Of a stretch of 37,756 nucleotides of DNA, positions 9,472 through 16,626 are shown one piece after another (within the stretch, counting starts at the first letter, position 1; every line of letters starts with the position of its first letter). A model generated the notes under the pieces. That model was not told the origin of the DNA and did no database searches. It saw nothing but the letters and a program-made list of their open reading frames with translations. The stretch covers positions 1 to 37,756 of the forward strand of contig DATJXN010000057.1 in NCBI GenBank assembly GCA_035500095.1. The letters are read 5' to 3'. A program made the translations under genes and the position numbers. This DNA comes from Candidatus Binataceae bacterium. GTDB lineage: Bacteria; Desulfobacterota; Binatia; Binatales; Binataceae.

Positions 9472-10338
9472 TTAGCGCTGGACGCTGAACGCCTGCGCGA
9501 GCGAGATGTCGTGTTTGAACTCGTCCATCGGCTCGCTCGTCGTGAGCACGCAGATGAAATGGCCCTGCTCCGACACTGTCACGCAGAGACTATAGCCCTC
9601 GTATTCGTAAAGTAGATGGCCGTGGATCTCGCCGATCTTGCCCGGCGGCGTGGCGAAGTCGCTCGCCTTGTAGCGCGTGCACAGGATGTCGCCGTTGCGT
9701 CCACGGTAGAGCGTGTAGGTGACCGGATTGCCGTCCGGCAGCCGGTCGATTCGACCGCCGACGACGCCGTAGCCGGCTAACTCGAAGTTCCACATCAGGT
9801 CCGGCATCTCTGCCGAGCCATAAGCCATCGCGATATCCGCCAGCGAGGCCGACGGTACGGTCGGCCTGAACGCGGTCTCGAACGTCTCGTAGCTGTACAC
9901 GGCCTGGTCAAGCGCCTCGCTTGCAGGGATCGCGCTGACGCCCGAAGACGGGGTCTCCCGATGCAAGCCGGGCAGGCCGCCGCCCGCCCATACCACGACC
10001 ACCAGCATTGCCGCCGCGGCGAGCGGGGCCCAGGTGCGCGGACGCTTGAGTTCGCGCATCACAGCCCGGCCAAGCCGGCCTGGCACGGATCCGTGATCGA
10101 TGCGATCGAGCGCGGCATTGATCCGCGCTTGTATCTCTTCGGGGGTTTTCACCGTGGCGGCCTGGCGGCGTATCAGCGCCTTCAACAGCCGCTCCTCGAC
10201 CAGGCGCACCCGGCATCGGGTGCATCCGTCGTCCAATCCGCTGCCCAGATGCTGAATGACCGCGCGCTCTTCGGCTCGCGTCAATTCGCCGTCGGCATGC
10301 GCAGAGAGGTAGTTGGTGATGTACTCCTCGCAATTCAC
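9472..10338 (-). CDS. Membrane-anchored zinc-finger anti-sigma factor
   Basis: 288 residues. The N-terminal cytoplasmic part has HADGELTRAEERAVIQHL and a zinc-binding-like His30...Cys39-x2-Cys42, with Cys3 near the start. In ordinary ZAS domains the spacing is Hx3Cx2C; here the His-Cys gap is eight residues. One transmembrane segment follows (about 103-120), then a ~165-residue extracytoplasmic domain I do not recognise. The GTG start at 10338 has AAGGGA upstream. It lies 57 nt downstream of the ECF sigma gene on the same strand, the classical sigma/anti-sigma pair. The outer domain could sense copper or envelope state, given the bufferin genes next door; that is inference. Confidence 0.85.
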   Translation of the reverse strand: MNCEEYITNYLSAHADGELTRAEERAVIQHLGSGLDDGCTRCRVRLVEERLLKALIRRQAATVKTPEEIQARINAALDRIDHGSVPGRLGRAVMRELKRPRTWAPLAAAAMLVVVVWAGGGLPGLHRETPSSGVSAIPASEALDQAVYSYETFETAFRPTVPSASLADIAMAYGSAEMPDLMWNFELAGYGVVGGRIDRLPDGNPVTYTLYRGRNGDILCTRYKASDFATPPGKIGEIHGHLLYEYEGYSLCVTVSEQGHFICVLTTSEPMDEFKHDISLAQAFSVQR

Positions 10339-10395
10339 GGTTTCCCTTGCTTATACACGCAAGCGCGAGTCATCTGAATACACTCGACGATCCGC

Positions 10396-10965
10396 CTAGC
10401 GGACCAGTCCGCGCCGGCGGGCGAACGCGCCGAGCGCAACCCGCATCATCTGGCGCCCGCGCGAAACCCGCGATTTGACCGTCCCGATAGGTATTTCGAG
10501 GACTTGCGCGACCTCCTGGTAGTTGAGTTCCTGCACGTCGACCAGCATCAGCACCGTGCGAAAGTCCTCGGGTAGGGCGTTGAGCGCGGCGGCAACTTCG
10601 TGGTCCAGAACCTTCTCCGAGATAAGCATCTCGGGGTTGCTCACCTTCTGCTCGCCGCGCGCGCTCAAGCCCTCGACGGCGCGTTCGAAATCCTCGGGCG
10701 AGAGCGCGACCTGTTCGCGATCGGCGCCGCGGTAGCCGTTGCGGAAGTTGTTGTACAAGATGGTCAACAGCCACGCGCGGCAGTTGGTGCCCGGGGTGTA
10801 CTGATGAAAAAAACGATACGCGCGCAGCACGGTCTCCTGCAAAAGATCGCGAGCGTCGTCGGGATTACGCGACAGCCGCAGGGCCGCCGAGTACAGCGCG
10901 TCGACGTGAGGCAGCGCCTCGCGTTCGAAGAGCCCGCGCTTTTCGCTGCCCCCTTTTTCCGCCAT
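10396..10965 (-). CDS. ECF-family RNA polymerase sigma factor
   Basis: 189 residues with the two-domain sigma-70 layout of ECF factors. Region 2 includes DARDLLQETVLRAY (37-50) and CRAWLLTILYNNFRN. Region 4 has the helix-turn-helix YQEVAQVLEIPIGTVKSRVSRGR. It directs RNA polymerase to a dedicated promoter set and is held inactive by the anti-sigma factor encoded next. A GGAACT-16 nt-CGTTTGA promoter lies about 30-65 nt upstream of its ATG, suggesting autoregulation. It is divergent from the bufferin genes, which carry a matching promoter. Confidence 0.95.
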   Translation of the reverse strand: MAEKGGSEKRGLFEREALPHVDALYSAALRLSRNPDDARDLLQETVLRAYRFFHQYTPGTNCRAWLLTILYNNFRNGYRGADREQVALSPEDFERAVEGLSARGEQKVSNPEMLISEKVLDHEVAAALNALPEDFRTVLMLVDVQELNYQEVAQVLEIPIGTVKSRVSRGRQMMRVALGAFARRRGLVR

Positions 10966-11001
10966 ATTCAGCGAGCACCAACATATACCACCACCGTCAA
11001 G

Positions 11002-11030
11002 TCAAACGCCGCTGACGGCGGAAAAGTTCC
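11002..11030 (-). promoter_or_regulatory. ECF-type promoter for the sigma/anti-sigma operon
   Basis: Read on the minus strand: -35 GGAACT at 11030-11025, a 16-nt spacer, and -10 CGTTTGA at 11008-11002. This matches the GGAAC/CG pattern of many ECF factors. Expected transcription start is near 10996, about 30 nt before the sigma ATG. Confidence 0.7.
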
Positions 11031-11044
11031 CGATTTTGACGGAA

Positions 11045-11070
11045 GGAACCTTGGCCTGCCATACCCGAGT
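11045..11070 (+). promoter_or_regulatory. ECF-type promoter for bufA2-bufB
   Basis: -35 GGAACC at 11045-11050, a 15-nt spacer, and -10 CGAGT at 11066-11070. It faces away from the matching minus-strand promoter, with the two -35 elements only 14 nt apart. The predicted start near 11076 leaves a 5' leader of about 135 nt before bufA2. Confidence 0.68.
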
Positions 11071-11077
11071 TAAATAT

Positions 11078-11089
11078 ACTTGCGCAAGT
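11078..11089. promoter_or_regulatory. 12-bp perfect palindrome at the predicted bufA2 transcription start
   Basis: ACTTGCGCAAGT is its own reverse complement and begins at about +2 of the predicted ECF transcript. It is operator-like in size and place, so a second regulator (for example a metal-responsive repressor) may act here. No binding-site family is assigned. Confidence 0.4.
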
Positions 11090-11177
11090 TGGTCGAAGGT
11101 TACGGACCAGCGGCCGCCGAAGTCGCATCATCCGGCCGGCGAATGCGTATTTGAGCCATCGAGGATGTCATCTGTCG

Positions 11178-11193
11178 GCGCCGGAACCGGCGC
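11178..11193 (+). promoter_or_regulatory. Leader hairpin touching the bufA2 ribosome binding site
   Basis: GCGCCGG-AA-CCGGCGC forms a perfect GC inverted repeat ending immediately before the GAAAGAGGAG Shine-Dalgarno (11194-11203). It could protect the mRNA 5' region or affect ribosome access. No attenuator U-run follows. Confidence 0.45.
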
Positions 11194-11210
11194 GAAAGAG
11201 GAGAAAAACG

Positions 11211-11498
11211 ATGGATCGCAGCACTATAGCCGGCGCGGTTCTGGCCGCGGCGGTGGGCGCGATGTTTTTGAGCACGCCGCTCCTTGCGCAAAGCTCCTCG
11301 GGGAATTCCACCGAGGCAGCCAGCGTCAAGTGCATCGGCGGCAATAGCTGCAAAGGCCAGAGCGCGTGCCAGACAGCCAACAATGGTTGCATGGGTCAGA
11401 ACTCATGCAAGGGCAAAGGGTGGGTGACGTCCGCCTCGGTCAAGGCCTGCACGGATCAGGGCGGCAAGCCGGAGAAGACGCCGGCCAAGGCGATGTAG
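11211..11498 (+). CDS. bufA2: Bufferin-type periplasmic copper-binding RiPP precursor (BufA2-like)
   Basis: 95 residues. ATG 11211 has a strong AGAGGAG. Residues 1-27 form a Sec signal peptide (cleavage expected after LLAQ). The rest carries six Cys: 41, 47, 53, 60, 66 and 80, in repeats of the NSCKGQSAC / QNSCKGKGW type that mark the BufA2 bufferin family. Established for bufferins: an MNIO enzyme converts core Cys residues to thiooxazole-type heterocycles, and the exported product chelates copper in the periplasm. Here the MNIO gene starts 3 nt after this stop. Which Cys are modified, and the metal bound in this organism, are inference. Likely expressed from the ECF promoter at 11045. Confidence 0.88.
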   Translation: MDRSTIAGAVLAAAVGAMFLSTPLLAQSSSGNSTEAASVKCIGGNSCKGQSACQTANNGCMGQNSCKGKGWVTSASVKACTDQGGKPEKTPAKAM

Positions 11499-11500
11499 GG

Positions 11501-12445
11501 TTGAAGCGCGCGGATTTCCACCAACTGGGATTCGGCGTCGGTCTGCGCCGGCCGCATTATGCCCGGATTCTCGAGCGGCGCACGTCGGACGATGCGTCTT
11601 CGCACGATCTGTGTTCGGTGGACTGGTTCGAGGTCATATCGGAAAACTTCATGGTCGAGGGCGGGCGCCCGCTTGAAGTGCTCGACGGCGTGCGCGCAAG
11701 CTACCCGGTCGTGATGCACGGCGTGTCGCTCTCGATCGGCTCGAGCGATCCGCTCAACCGCTCCTACCTCGACGCACTTGGCGCGTTGGCCCGGCGTGTC
11801 GAGCCGGCCTGGGTTTCGGACCATTTGTGCTGGACCGGTGTCGGCGGTCGCAATCTGCACGATCTGCTGCCGCTGCCCTACACCGAGGAGGCCGTGCGTC
11901 ACGTCGCCCGGCGCATCCGCGAGGTCCAGGATATCCTCGAACGCACGATCCTTATCGAGAACGTGTCGAGCTACATGGCGTTTCGCGCCTCGCGCCTCGC
12001 CGAATGGGAGTTTCTTCGCGCCGTCGCGGAAGAGGCCGACTGCGCGATCCTGCTCGACATCAACAACATTTTCGTGAGCGCCTTCAACCATCGCTTCGAC
12101 CCCTTGCGTTACATCGACGCCATCCCGGCTGACCGCGTGGTGCAGTTTCATCTTGCAGGCCACAGCGACCACGGCAATTACCTGCTCGACACGCACGATC
12201 ATCCGATTCGACCCGAGGTTTGGGGACTCTATGAGCACGCGATTGGGCGTTTCGGCCGCGTTGCGACGCTTGTCGAGTGGGACGACAGTATTCCGGCGTT
12301 CGAGGTGCTGGCCGCGACGGCCGACGAAGCGCGCCGGAGATGCGAAGCGGCACTGGCGGCCGTTGCGACGGCGGGGGAGGCCGATCCGGCCGCGCCGTAC
12401 GAATTATCTGCACGCCGCGGACCGGACCGGAGGGGGGAATTGTGA
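11501..12445 (+). CDS. bufB: MNIO (DUF692) bufferin maturase BufB
   Basis: Multinuclear non-heme iron oxidative enzyme with a TIM-barrel fold. From TTG 11501 (AAGG about 10 nt upstream, 2 nt after the bufA2 stop) it has 314 residues. Candidate iron ligands and active-site residues are all present: Glu44/Glu48-Asn49 (FEVISENFM), His73, Asp107-His108 (SDHLCW), Glu153-Asn154 (IENVSSYM), Asp186/Asn188 (LDINN), His217 and His221 (HLAGH), His232/His234 (DTHDHP) and Glu259 (EWDDSIP). It would oxidise Cys side chains of the adjacent precursor. The C-terminal ~35 residues are Ala/Arg-rich and not conserved-looking. No BufC/DUF2063 partner gene follows. Confidence 0.92.
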   Translation: MKRADFHQLGFGVGLRRPHYARILERRTSDDASSHDLCSVDWFEVISENFMVEGGRPLEVLDGVRASYPVVMHGVSLSIGSSDPLNRSYLDALGALARRVEPAWVSDHLCWTGVGGRNLHDLLPLPYTEEAVRHVARRIREVQDILERTILIENVSSYMAFRASRLAEWEFLRAVAEEADCAILLDINNIFVSAFNHRFDPLRYIDAIPADRVVQFHLAGHSDHGNYLLDTHDHPIRPEVWGLYEHAIGRFGRVATLVEWDDSIPAFEVLAATADEARRRCEAALAAVATAGEADPAAPYELSARRGPDRRGEL

Positions 12446-12586
12446 ATTGCGAGGTCGCACGGCGTCCTGCTGCGAACATTCAGCGGCGCGCCGGTGCCGA
12501 TTTCGGATAAACCGGCTGATCTGCGGCTAAGTTCCCTTTCGCTCTTGCCGATCGTCGAGGGCGCGGGCAATGCTATGCTTTGAAGC

Positions 12587-13687
12587 GTGAGCGCCGCCGC
12601 CAACATACGGATCGAGGCGATCAATACCCCCCAGGCGTTCGAGGAATTCGCTCGTCTGCCCTACGAGGTCTACGCCGACCGCGAAGCCTGGTGGCCGCCC
12701 GACATCCGCAACGAGATTGACCTTCTTTCCGGACGCACGCTGACCGCGCCTTATCTCGGATTGCAGCCGTTTTGCGCCTGGAGCAACGGCCACCTGGTGG
12801 CGCGCGTAAGCGCCGTGATCAATCGCCGCTATATCAGCCACTGGGGCGAGCGCGTGGGCCAGCTAATCCATTTCGAGGCCGCCGCCGGCGAAGACGGCGC
12901 GGTTGGTACGATGTTGACGCGCGCGATGGAATGGCTCGCCCGCGCAAAGATGGAATCGGTGCGCAGCGGATTCGCCGCTTTTCTCGACTATCCCTATGCG
13001 ATCGATAACTACGGCAGCCTGCCCTCATTCCTGCTGCGCGGCAATCCCGAGTACTACCATCGCTATCTCAAGAACGCCGGCTTCGAGACCGAGAAGGGTC
13101 AGATAGATTACACCGCGCCGTTGACCAGCGAGATGCTCGCGCGCTACGCGCGGATGATCGAAGCGGCGCGCACCGCCGGAGTCGCCATAAAGAGCTGGCG
13201 CGAATACGGATTCCTCGCCGCGGTCGACGCGTGGACCGCGGTCACTAATGCGGCGTTCGTCCGCCATTGGGGATGGAACCCGATAAGCCGCGACGAAGTG
13301 CGTCCGATGATGGCGCCGTTGCACGGCACCGCGGTCGGCGACCTGTCGATGGTCGCGGTAGCCAATCGCGAAGTTATCGGCGTGGTCTTCTCCGTGCCGG
13401 ACCTGAGTCCGGCGCTCGCGCAGGTTCGTCCAGGCGTCAAACTGCATCCCGAGCGCGGCGGTGGCACACGCGGCGCGCTTATCAATATCGGCGTGCTCGA
13501 GCAGGCGCGCGGCAAGGGCGTCGCCCTCGCGATGGCGGCGCGCTCGTTTGTGACGATGGCGCAGAGCGGGATGCGCTATGCCGGCTACACGTTGGTGCTC
13601 GACGACAACTGGGCGTCGCGGCGTACGGCGGCCGCGCTGGGCGCGCGGGTGACGGGAAACTTCGTCACTTACCGGAGAAATCTGTAA
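12587..13687 (+). CDS. GNAT-superfamily acetyltransferase-like protein
   Basis: 366 residues from GTG 12587. The N-terminus (FARLPYEVYADREAWWPPDI) resembles a family of two-domain GNAT-like proteins that open with an LPxxLYxxDPxWVPP-type motif. The C-terminal part has an acyl-CoA loop-like QARGKGVALAMAARS, then LVLDDNWASRRTAAALGARV, as in GNAT enzymes. The substrate is unknown. It lies 141 nt after bufB on the same strand and could be read through from that operon, but nothing in it suggests a role in bufferin maturation. Confidence 0.7.
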   Translation: MSAAANIRIEAINTPQAFEEFARLPYEVYADREAWWPPDIRNEIDLLSGRTLTAPYLGLQPFCAWSNGHLVARVSAVINRRYISHWGERVGQLIHFEAAAGEDGAVGTMLTRAMEWLARAKMESVRSGFAAFLDYPYAIDNYGSLPSFLLRGNPEYYHRYLKNAGFETEKGQIDYTAPLTSEMLARYARMIEAARTAGVAIKSWREYGFLAAVDAWTAVTNAAFVRHWGWNPISRDEVRPMMAPLHGTAVGDLSMVAVANREVIGVVFSVPDLSPALAQVRPGVKLHPERGGGTRGALINIGVLEQARGKGVALAMAARSFVTMAQSGMRYAGYTLVLDDNWASRRTAAALGARVTGNFVTYRRNL

Positions 13688-13810
13688 CCGCGAGTCCAAA
13701 GACCCTCCGCTAGTTTGCGGAAAACGACATCTTCGACGCCCATTTTTTCGGGTTTTTCTTTGGCTTGCAGCTTGAAGGGCGGGATTCTTGGATGTTAGTG
13801 TAAGCGCCTG

Positions 13811-13855
13811 CTCCTTGCTCCCTCTGGGGGCTGGAATCCACAAGGAGGCTGCCGC
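13811..13855 (+). promoter_or_regulatory. rpsF leader hairpin that can mask the Shine-Dalgarno
   Basis: CTCCTTG at 13811-13817 is perfectly complementary to CAAGGAG at 13841-13847, which contains most of the rpsF Shine-Dalgarno (AAGGAGG, 13842-13848). An inner CCC/GGG pairing around 13820-13830 can extend the fold. A structure that hides the ribosome site fits autoregulation of rpsF by S6 or S6:S18, known in many bacteria; membership in that motif family is inference. Confidence 0.55.
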
Positions 13856-14419
13856 GTGCGGCGCTACGAGACTATTTTCATCCTTCGCTCGGATCTGGGC
13901 GAGCCTCAGGTCAAAGACAGCATCAAGCGTTTCGAGGGTTTGATCGGCGCCGGCGGCGGCGAGATGCTCGAGACGGACGAATGGGGCTTTCGCGAGCTCG
14001 CCTACCGGATTCACAACGAACGCCGCGGCTATTACGTCCGGCTCGATTATGCCGCCGACGGCGCGGTGATGAACGAGGTTGAACGCAACCTTAAACTCTC
14101 CGATAGCGTGCTGCGTTACCTGTCGGTGCTGCTCGATCCCGAGGTCGATACCGCCAAGGTGCGCGCCGAAATCGAAGCGCGGCTCCATCGCGCTGCCGAG
14201 GCCAAGGCTGCGGCCGAGGCAAGAGTGGCGGCCGCCGCCGCCGCGGCCGAGCGTCCGGCGGGCGAAGTAAGTTCCGGCCCGCCAGCCGCCAATCTCTCTG
14301 CCGAAGAGGCGGCGGGCGAGGCTGAGGTCGCGCAGAAGGCCGCGTCCGAACAGACTGAAGGAGCGGCCGCGGCCGCCGGAGGCGAGGCGAATCCCGCGGG
14401 TGAGCCGAAGCAGGATTGA
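13856..14419 (+). CDS. rpsF: Small ribosomal subunit protein bS6 with long acidic/Ala tail
   Basis: Binds the central domain of 16S rRNA together with S18. Residues 1-95 are the S6 ferredoxin-like fold (MRRYETIFILRSDLG, RELAYRIHNERRGYYV, LKLSDSVLRYLSVLLD). A tail of about 90 residues, very rich in Ala and Glu, follows; S6 proteins commonly end near 95-130 residues, so this one is long. GTG 13856 has AAGGAGG seven bases upstream. The 3' end overlaps the next gene by 20 nt. First gene of the ribosomal block. Confidence 0.96.
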   Translation: MRRYETIFILRSDLGEPQVKDSIKRFEGLIGAGGGEMLETDEWGFRELAYRIHNERRGYYVRLDYAADGAVMNEVERNLKLSDSVLRYLSVLLDPEVDTAKVRAEIEARLHRAAEAKAAAEARVAAAAAAAERPAGEVSSGPPAANLSAEEAAGEAEVAQKAASEQTEGAAAAAGGEANPAGEPKQD

Positions 14420-14708
14420 ACTGATCGGGGTAGCAGTTTCCGCGCCCGAGGTGCGGACTACGCCCGCCGGCACGCCGGTTTTAAGGGTCGAAGTGAACTG
14501 CGGCGAAGGCCGCGAAGTTTTAAAGCTGGGAGTCGTGATGGCGGGCGAGGACGCGCGGGAGATCGGCGCGCGGGTCACCGCCGGAGCGACGCTTAGAGTG
14601 ACGGGAGCGCTGCGCGCGGTGCGCGGTGCTCGATGGTCGTCCGCGGGAAGCGGCGTCGAGGTGCTGGCGTCTGCGATAAGCGAGGTCGCGGCCGACGCGG
14701 TCCCGTGA
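14400..14708 (+). CDS. PriB-like single-strand DNA binding (OB-fold) protein
   Basis: 102 residues from GTG 14400, starting inside the rpsF end. IELIGVAVSAPEVRTTPAGTPVLRVEV is the typical first strands of SSB/PriB OB folds (compare the TPAGxPVxxF pattern). Its place between rpsF and rpsR is exactly that of priB in gamma- and betaproteobacteria, where PriB helps PriA restart replication forks. The position and motif support PriB; the sequence beyond the first 35 residues is poorly diagnostic, so a diverged SSB-like protein remains possible. I leave the symbol blank for that reason. Confidence 0.7.
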   Translation: MSRSRIELIGVAVSAPEVRTTPAGTPVLRVEVNCGEGREVLKLGVVMAGEDAREIGARVTAGATLRVTGALRAVRGARWSSAGSGVEVLASAISEVAADAVP

Positions 14709-14773
14709 AACCAGGCAGGCAGTCTCAACGGCTGCATCAGGATACGATTCGACGTTGATTTGACAGGGAAAAA

Positions 14774-15139
14774 ATGGCCGACGAAGAAAGGACAGAGCAA
14801 GGCCCCGGACACGGTAGTCATGAGCACGGCCGCGGACGTCCCGGAGGCCCGCGCGGGGATGGCGAGCGCCAGGGGGGCGGCGAAGGGCGCGGCGGTGAGC
14901 GAGGCGGGATGCGCCGGCGCCCCGGCGGTGGCCGGCGCAAAGTATGCCGCTTCTGCGCCGACAAGGGGCTGAAGGTGGATTACAAGGACGTGCGCACGCT
15001 GCAGAACTTCATCACCGAGGGCGGCAAGATCGTGCCCAGCCGGACCTCCGGTAACTGCGCGCGCCATCAGCGGCAACTCGCGGTCGCGATCAAGCGGGCG
15101 CGGGTGATCGCGCTGCTGCCCTTTTCGACCTTGGGCTAA
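14774..15139 (+). CDS. rpsR: Small ribosomal subunit protein bS18, zinc-type with Gly/His/Arg leader
   Basis: Partner of S6 on the 30S platform. The S18 core starts near residue 55 ([53 protein letters not shown]). Cys58, Cys61, Cys95 and His98 are the likely zinc ligands of the C+ form. Ahead of it is a ~54-residue low-complexity leader rich in Gly, Arg, His and Glu, longer than in most bacteria. ATG 14774 follows an AGGG. Confidence 0.96.
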   Translation: MADEERTEQGPGHGSHEHGRGRPGGPRGDGERQGGGEGRGGERGGMRRRPGGGRRKVCRFCADKGLKVDYKDVRTLQNFITEGGKIVPSRTSGNCARHQRQLAVAIKRARVIALLPFSTLG

Positions 15140-15159
15140 CGGGGAATGACGAGCGAGCG

Positions 15160-16131
15160 GTGAGAAGCGCACGGGCAATCGTCGGGCTGCTGGTTGGTGC
15201 GATTCGCGCCGCCTTCCTGTCTGCCGCACTTTACCTGGCGGCGGCGGTGATCCCGCTCGTGGGCGCGATCTCCTCGCTGTTCGCACCGGCGCCGGTTCTG
15301 CTTTTTTCGGTGGGCTTTGCCGGAGCGCGATTGCGCGCGGCGGCGGTGATCGCGCTGGCTGGCGCGGCGGTGGTCGCGCTCGGCGGATGGCTCGCGGCGC
15401 TCGGCTATGTGCTGACTTTCGGGCTTGCCGCGGCCGTGATGTGCGACATGCTCGAGCGGCGCAAGCCCTTCGAGACGATCGTGATGGTGACCGGCGCCGC
15501 GGTGCTGGCGGCGAGTGTGATTGCGGCCTTTGCGATGGCGGGTTCGGCCGAGGGGCTGGCGCGGGAGATCCACGACGTGTTGGCCTCCGGAATGGCGCGC
15601 GGACACGATTTCTACAAAGTGCTGGGAATCGAAACCGGAATGGAGCGCGACGCGGAGGCCGGACTGCTCGACATGATGATGCGGCTATGCCCGGCGCTGG
15701 TTGCTCTGTCGGCAGGTTTCGGCGCGCTGCTGAATCTGGCGATATTCTGGCGGATGGGCGGCCGGCAGCGGCTCGGCTACCCGCTCTTTGGCGACCTGGC
15801 GCGCTGGTCGACGCCGGAGTGGTTCATTTGGGTGTTGCTGGCGGCGGGGTTCGGGATGTTCGTTCCGGTGCCGGCGCTGGCGGTGGCGGCGATGGACGCA
15901 TTCGTGTGCGTGGCTGCGGTGTATTTCTGCCAGGGGCTGGCGATCATGGCCTTTTACTTCAAGGCCCTGGCGATTCCGCCTTGGGTCCGGGGGCTCATCT
16001 ATTTTGTTACAATAATCCAGCCGGTGCTCGCGGTGCTGGTATGCGCGGCCGGCATTTTCGATCTCTGGGTGGATTTCCGGCGGCTCAAGCCGCCGAGCCA
16101 GGAGGCGGGCAGCTTCGGCGATTTTTTCTAG
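15160..16131 (+). CDS. DUF2232 polytopic membrane protein (YybS-like)
   Basis: 323 residues from GTG 15160, with about eight hydrophobic spans and the overall look of DUF2232/YybS membrane proteins, whose role is unknown. The gene sits between rpsR and rplI, where this family is often found. It is separated from rpsR by 20 nt and from rplI by 32 nt, so it is probably co-transcribed with the ribosomal genes. No catalytic motif is visible. Confidence 0.8.
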   Translation: MRSARAIVGLLVGAIRAAFLSAALYLAAAVIPLVGAISSLFAPAPVLLFSVGFAGARLRAAAVIALAGAAVVALGGWLAALGYVLTFGLAAAVMCDMLERRKPFETIVMVTGAAVLAASVIAAFAMAGSAEGLAREIHDVLASGMARGHDFYKVLGIETGMERDAEAGLLDMMMRLCPALVALSAGFGALLNLAIFWRMGGRQRLGYPLFGDLARWSTPEWFIWVLLAAGFGMFVPVPALAVAAMDAFVCVAAVYFCQGLAIMAFYFKALAIPPWVRGLIYFVTIIQPVLAVLVCAAGIFDLWVDFRRLKPPSQEAGSFGDFF

Positions 16132-16163
16132 CCGGGAAAGGCGATTTCGGCGATCAAAAACTT

Positions 16164-16613
16164 ATGAACGTGCAAGTGATTTTGAGTGAAGAAGTGCCCA
16201 ACCTGGGGCGTGCCGGAGACGTAGTCAGAGTCCGCGCCGGGTACGCTCGCAACTATCTGCTGCCGCGGCGCCTCGCAGTCGAGGCCAGTTCCAGAAACCT
16301 GCGCGCCTTCGAGCATCAGAAGAACCTCGCGATGCTGCGGCGCGAGGCGAACAAGGGAACGGCGGTCAAGCTCAAGCAGCAGCTCGAGGCGTTGATGCTC
16401 ACCATCGGCGCCAACGCGGGCGAAGAGGGCAAGCTCTTCGGCTCGGTAACCAATATCGATATCGAACGGGCGTTGCGCGAGCACGGATTCGAGATCGAGC
16501 GGCGAAAAATAATGTTGGCTGAGCCGATCAAGCAGCTTGGCGAGTTCACCGTCACGGTGAGGCTCGACCCGGAGGTTGAAGCTGGCGTGAAGCTCACTGT
16601 GGCGGCGTCATAA
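16164..16613 (+). CDS. rplI: Large ribosomal subunit protein bL9
   Basis: 149 residues, the family norm. The N-terminal domain is MNVQVILSEEVPNLGRAGDVVRVRAGYARNYLLPRRLA, a long connecting helix follows (about 40-75), and the C-terminal domain has LFGSVTNIDI and a typical end (VKLTVAAS). It binds domain V of 23S rRNA near the L1 stalk. No strong Shine-Dalgarno precedes ATG 16164. Last ribosomal gene of the block. Confidence 0.97.
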   Translation: MNVQVILSEEVPNLGRAGDVVRVRAGYARNYLLPRRLAVEASSRNLRAFEHQKNLAMLRREANKGTAVKLKQQLEALMLTIGANAGEEGKLFGSVTNIDIERALREHGFEIERRKIMLAEPIKQLGEFTVTVRLDPEVEAGVKLTVAAS

Positions 16614-16626
16614 AGGCCATCCGGGT

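Noticed and set aside
11183..11188. Second GGAACC, near the bufA2 ribosome site
   Set aside because: No CG-type -10 follows at 15-17 nt, and it lies inside the leader hairpin.
12442..12510. 22-codon frame overlapping the bufB stop, possible bufC remnant
   Set aside because: Too short, with no DUF2063 feature; kept only as a note in the BufC finding.
13739..13762. CCC...GGG followed by a T-run before rpsF, terminator-like
   Set aside because: The stem is only about three pairs; not a credible terminator.
13025..15286. Very long open frame on the minus strand (about 750 codons)
   Set aside because: It runs antisense across the GNAT gene, rpsF, the priB-like gene and rpsR, and its product is low-complexity Arg/Ala/His-rich sequence. 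Long antisense frames are expected in GC-rich coding DNA.
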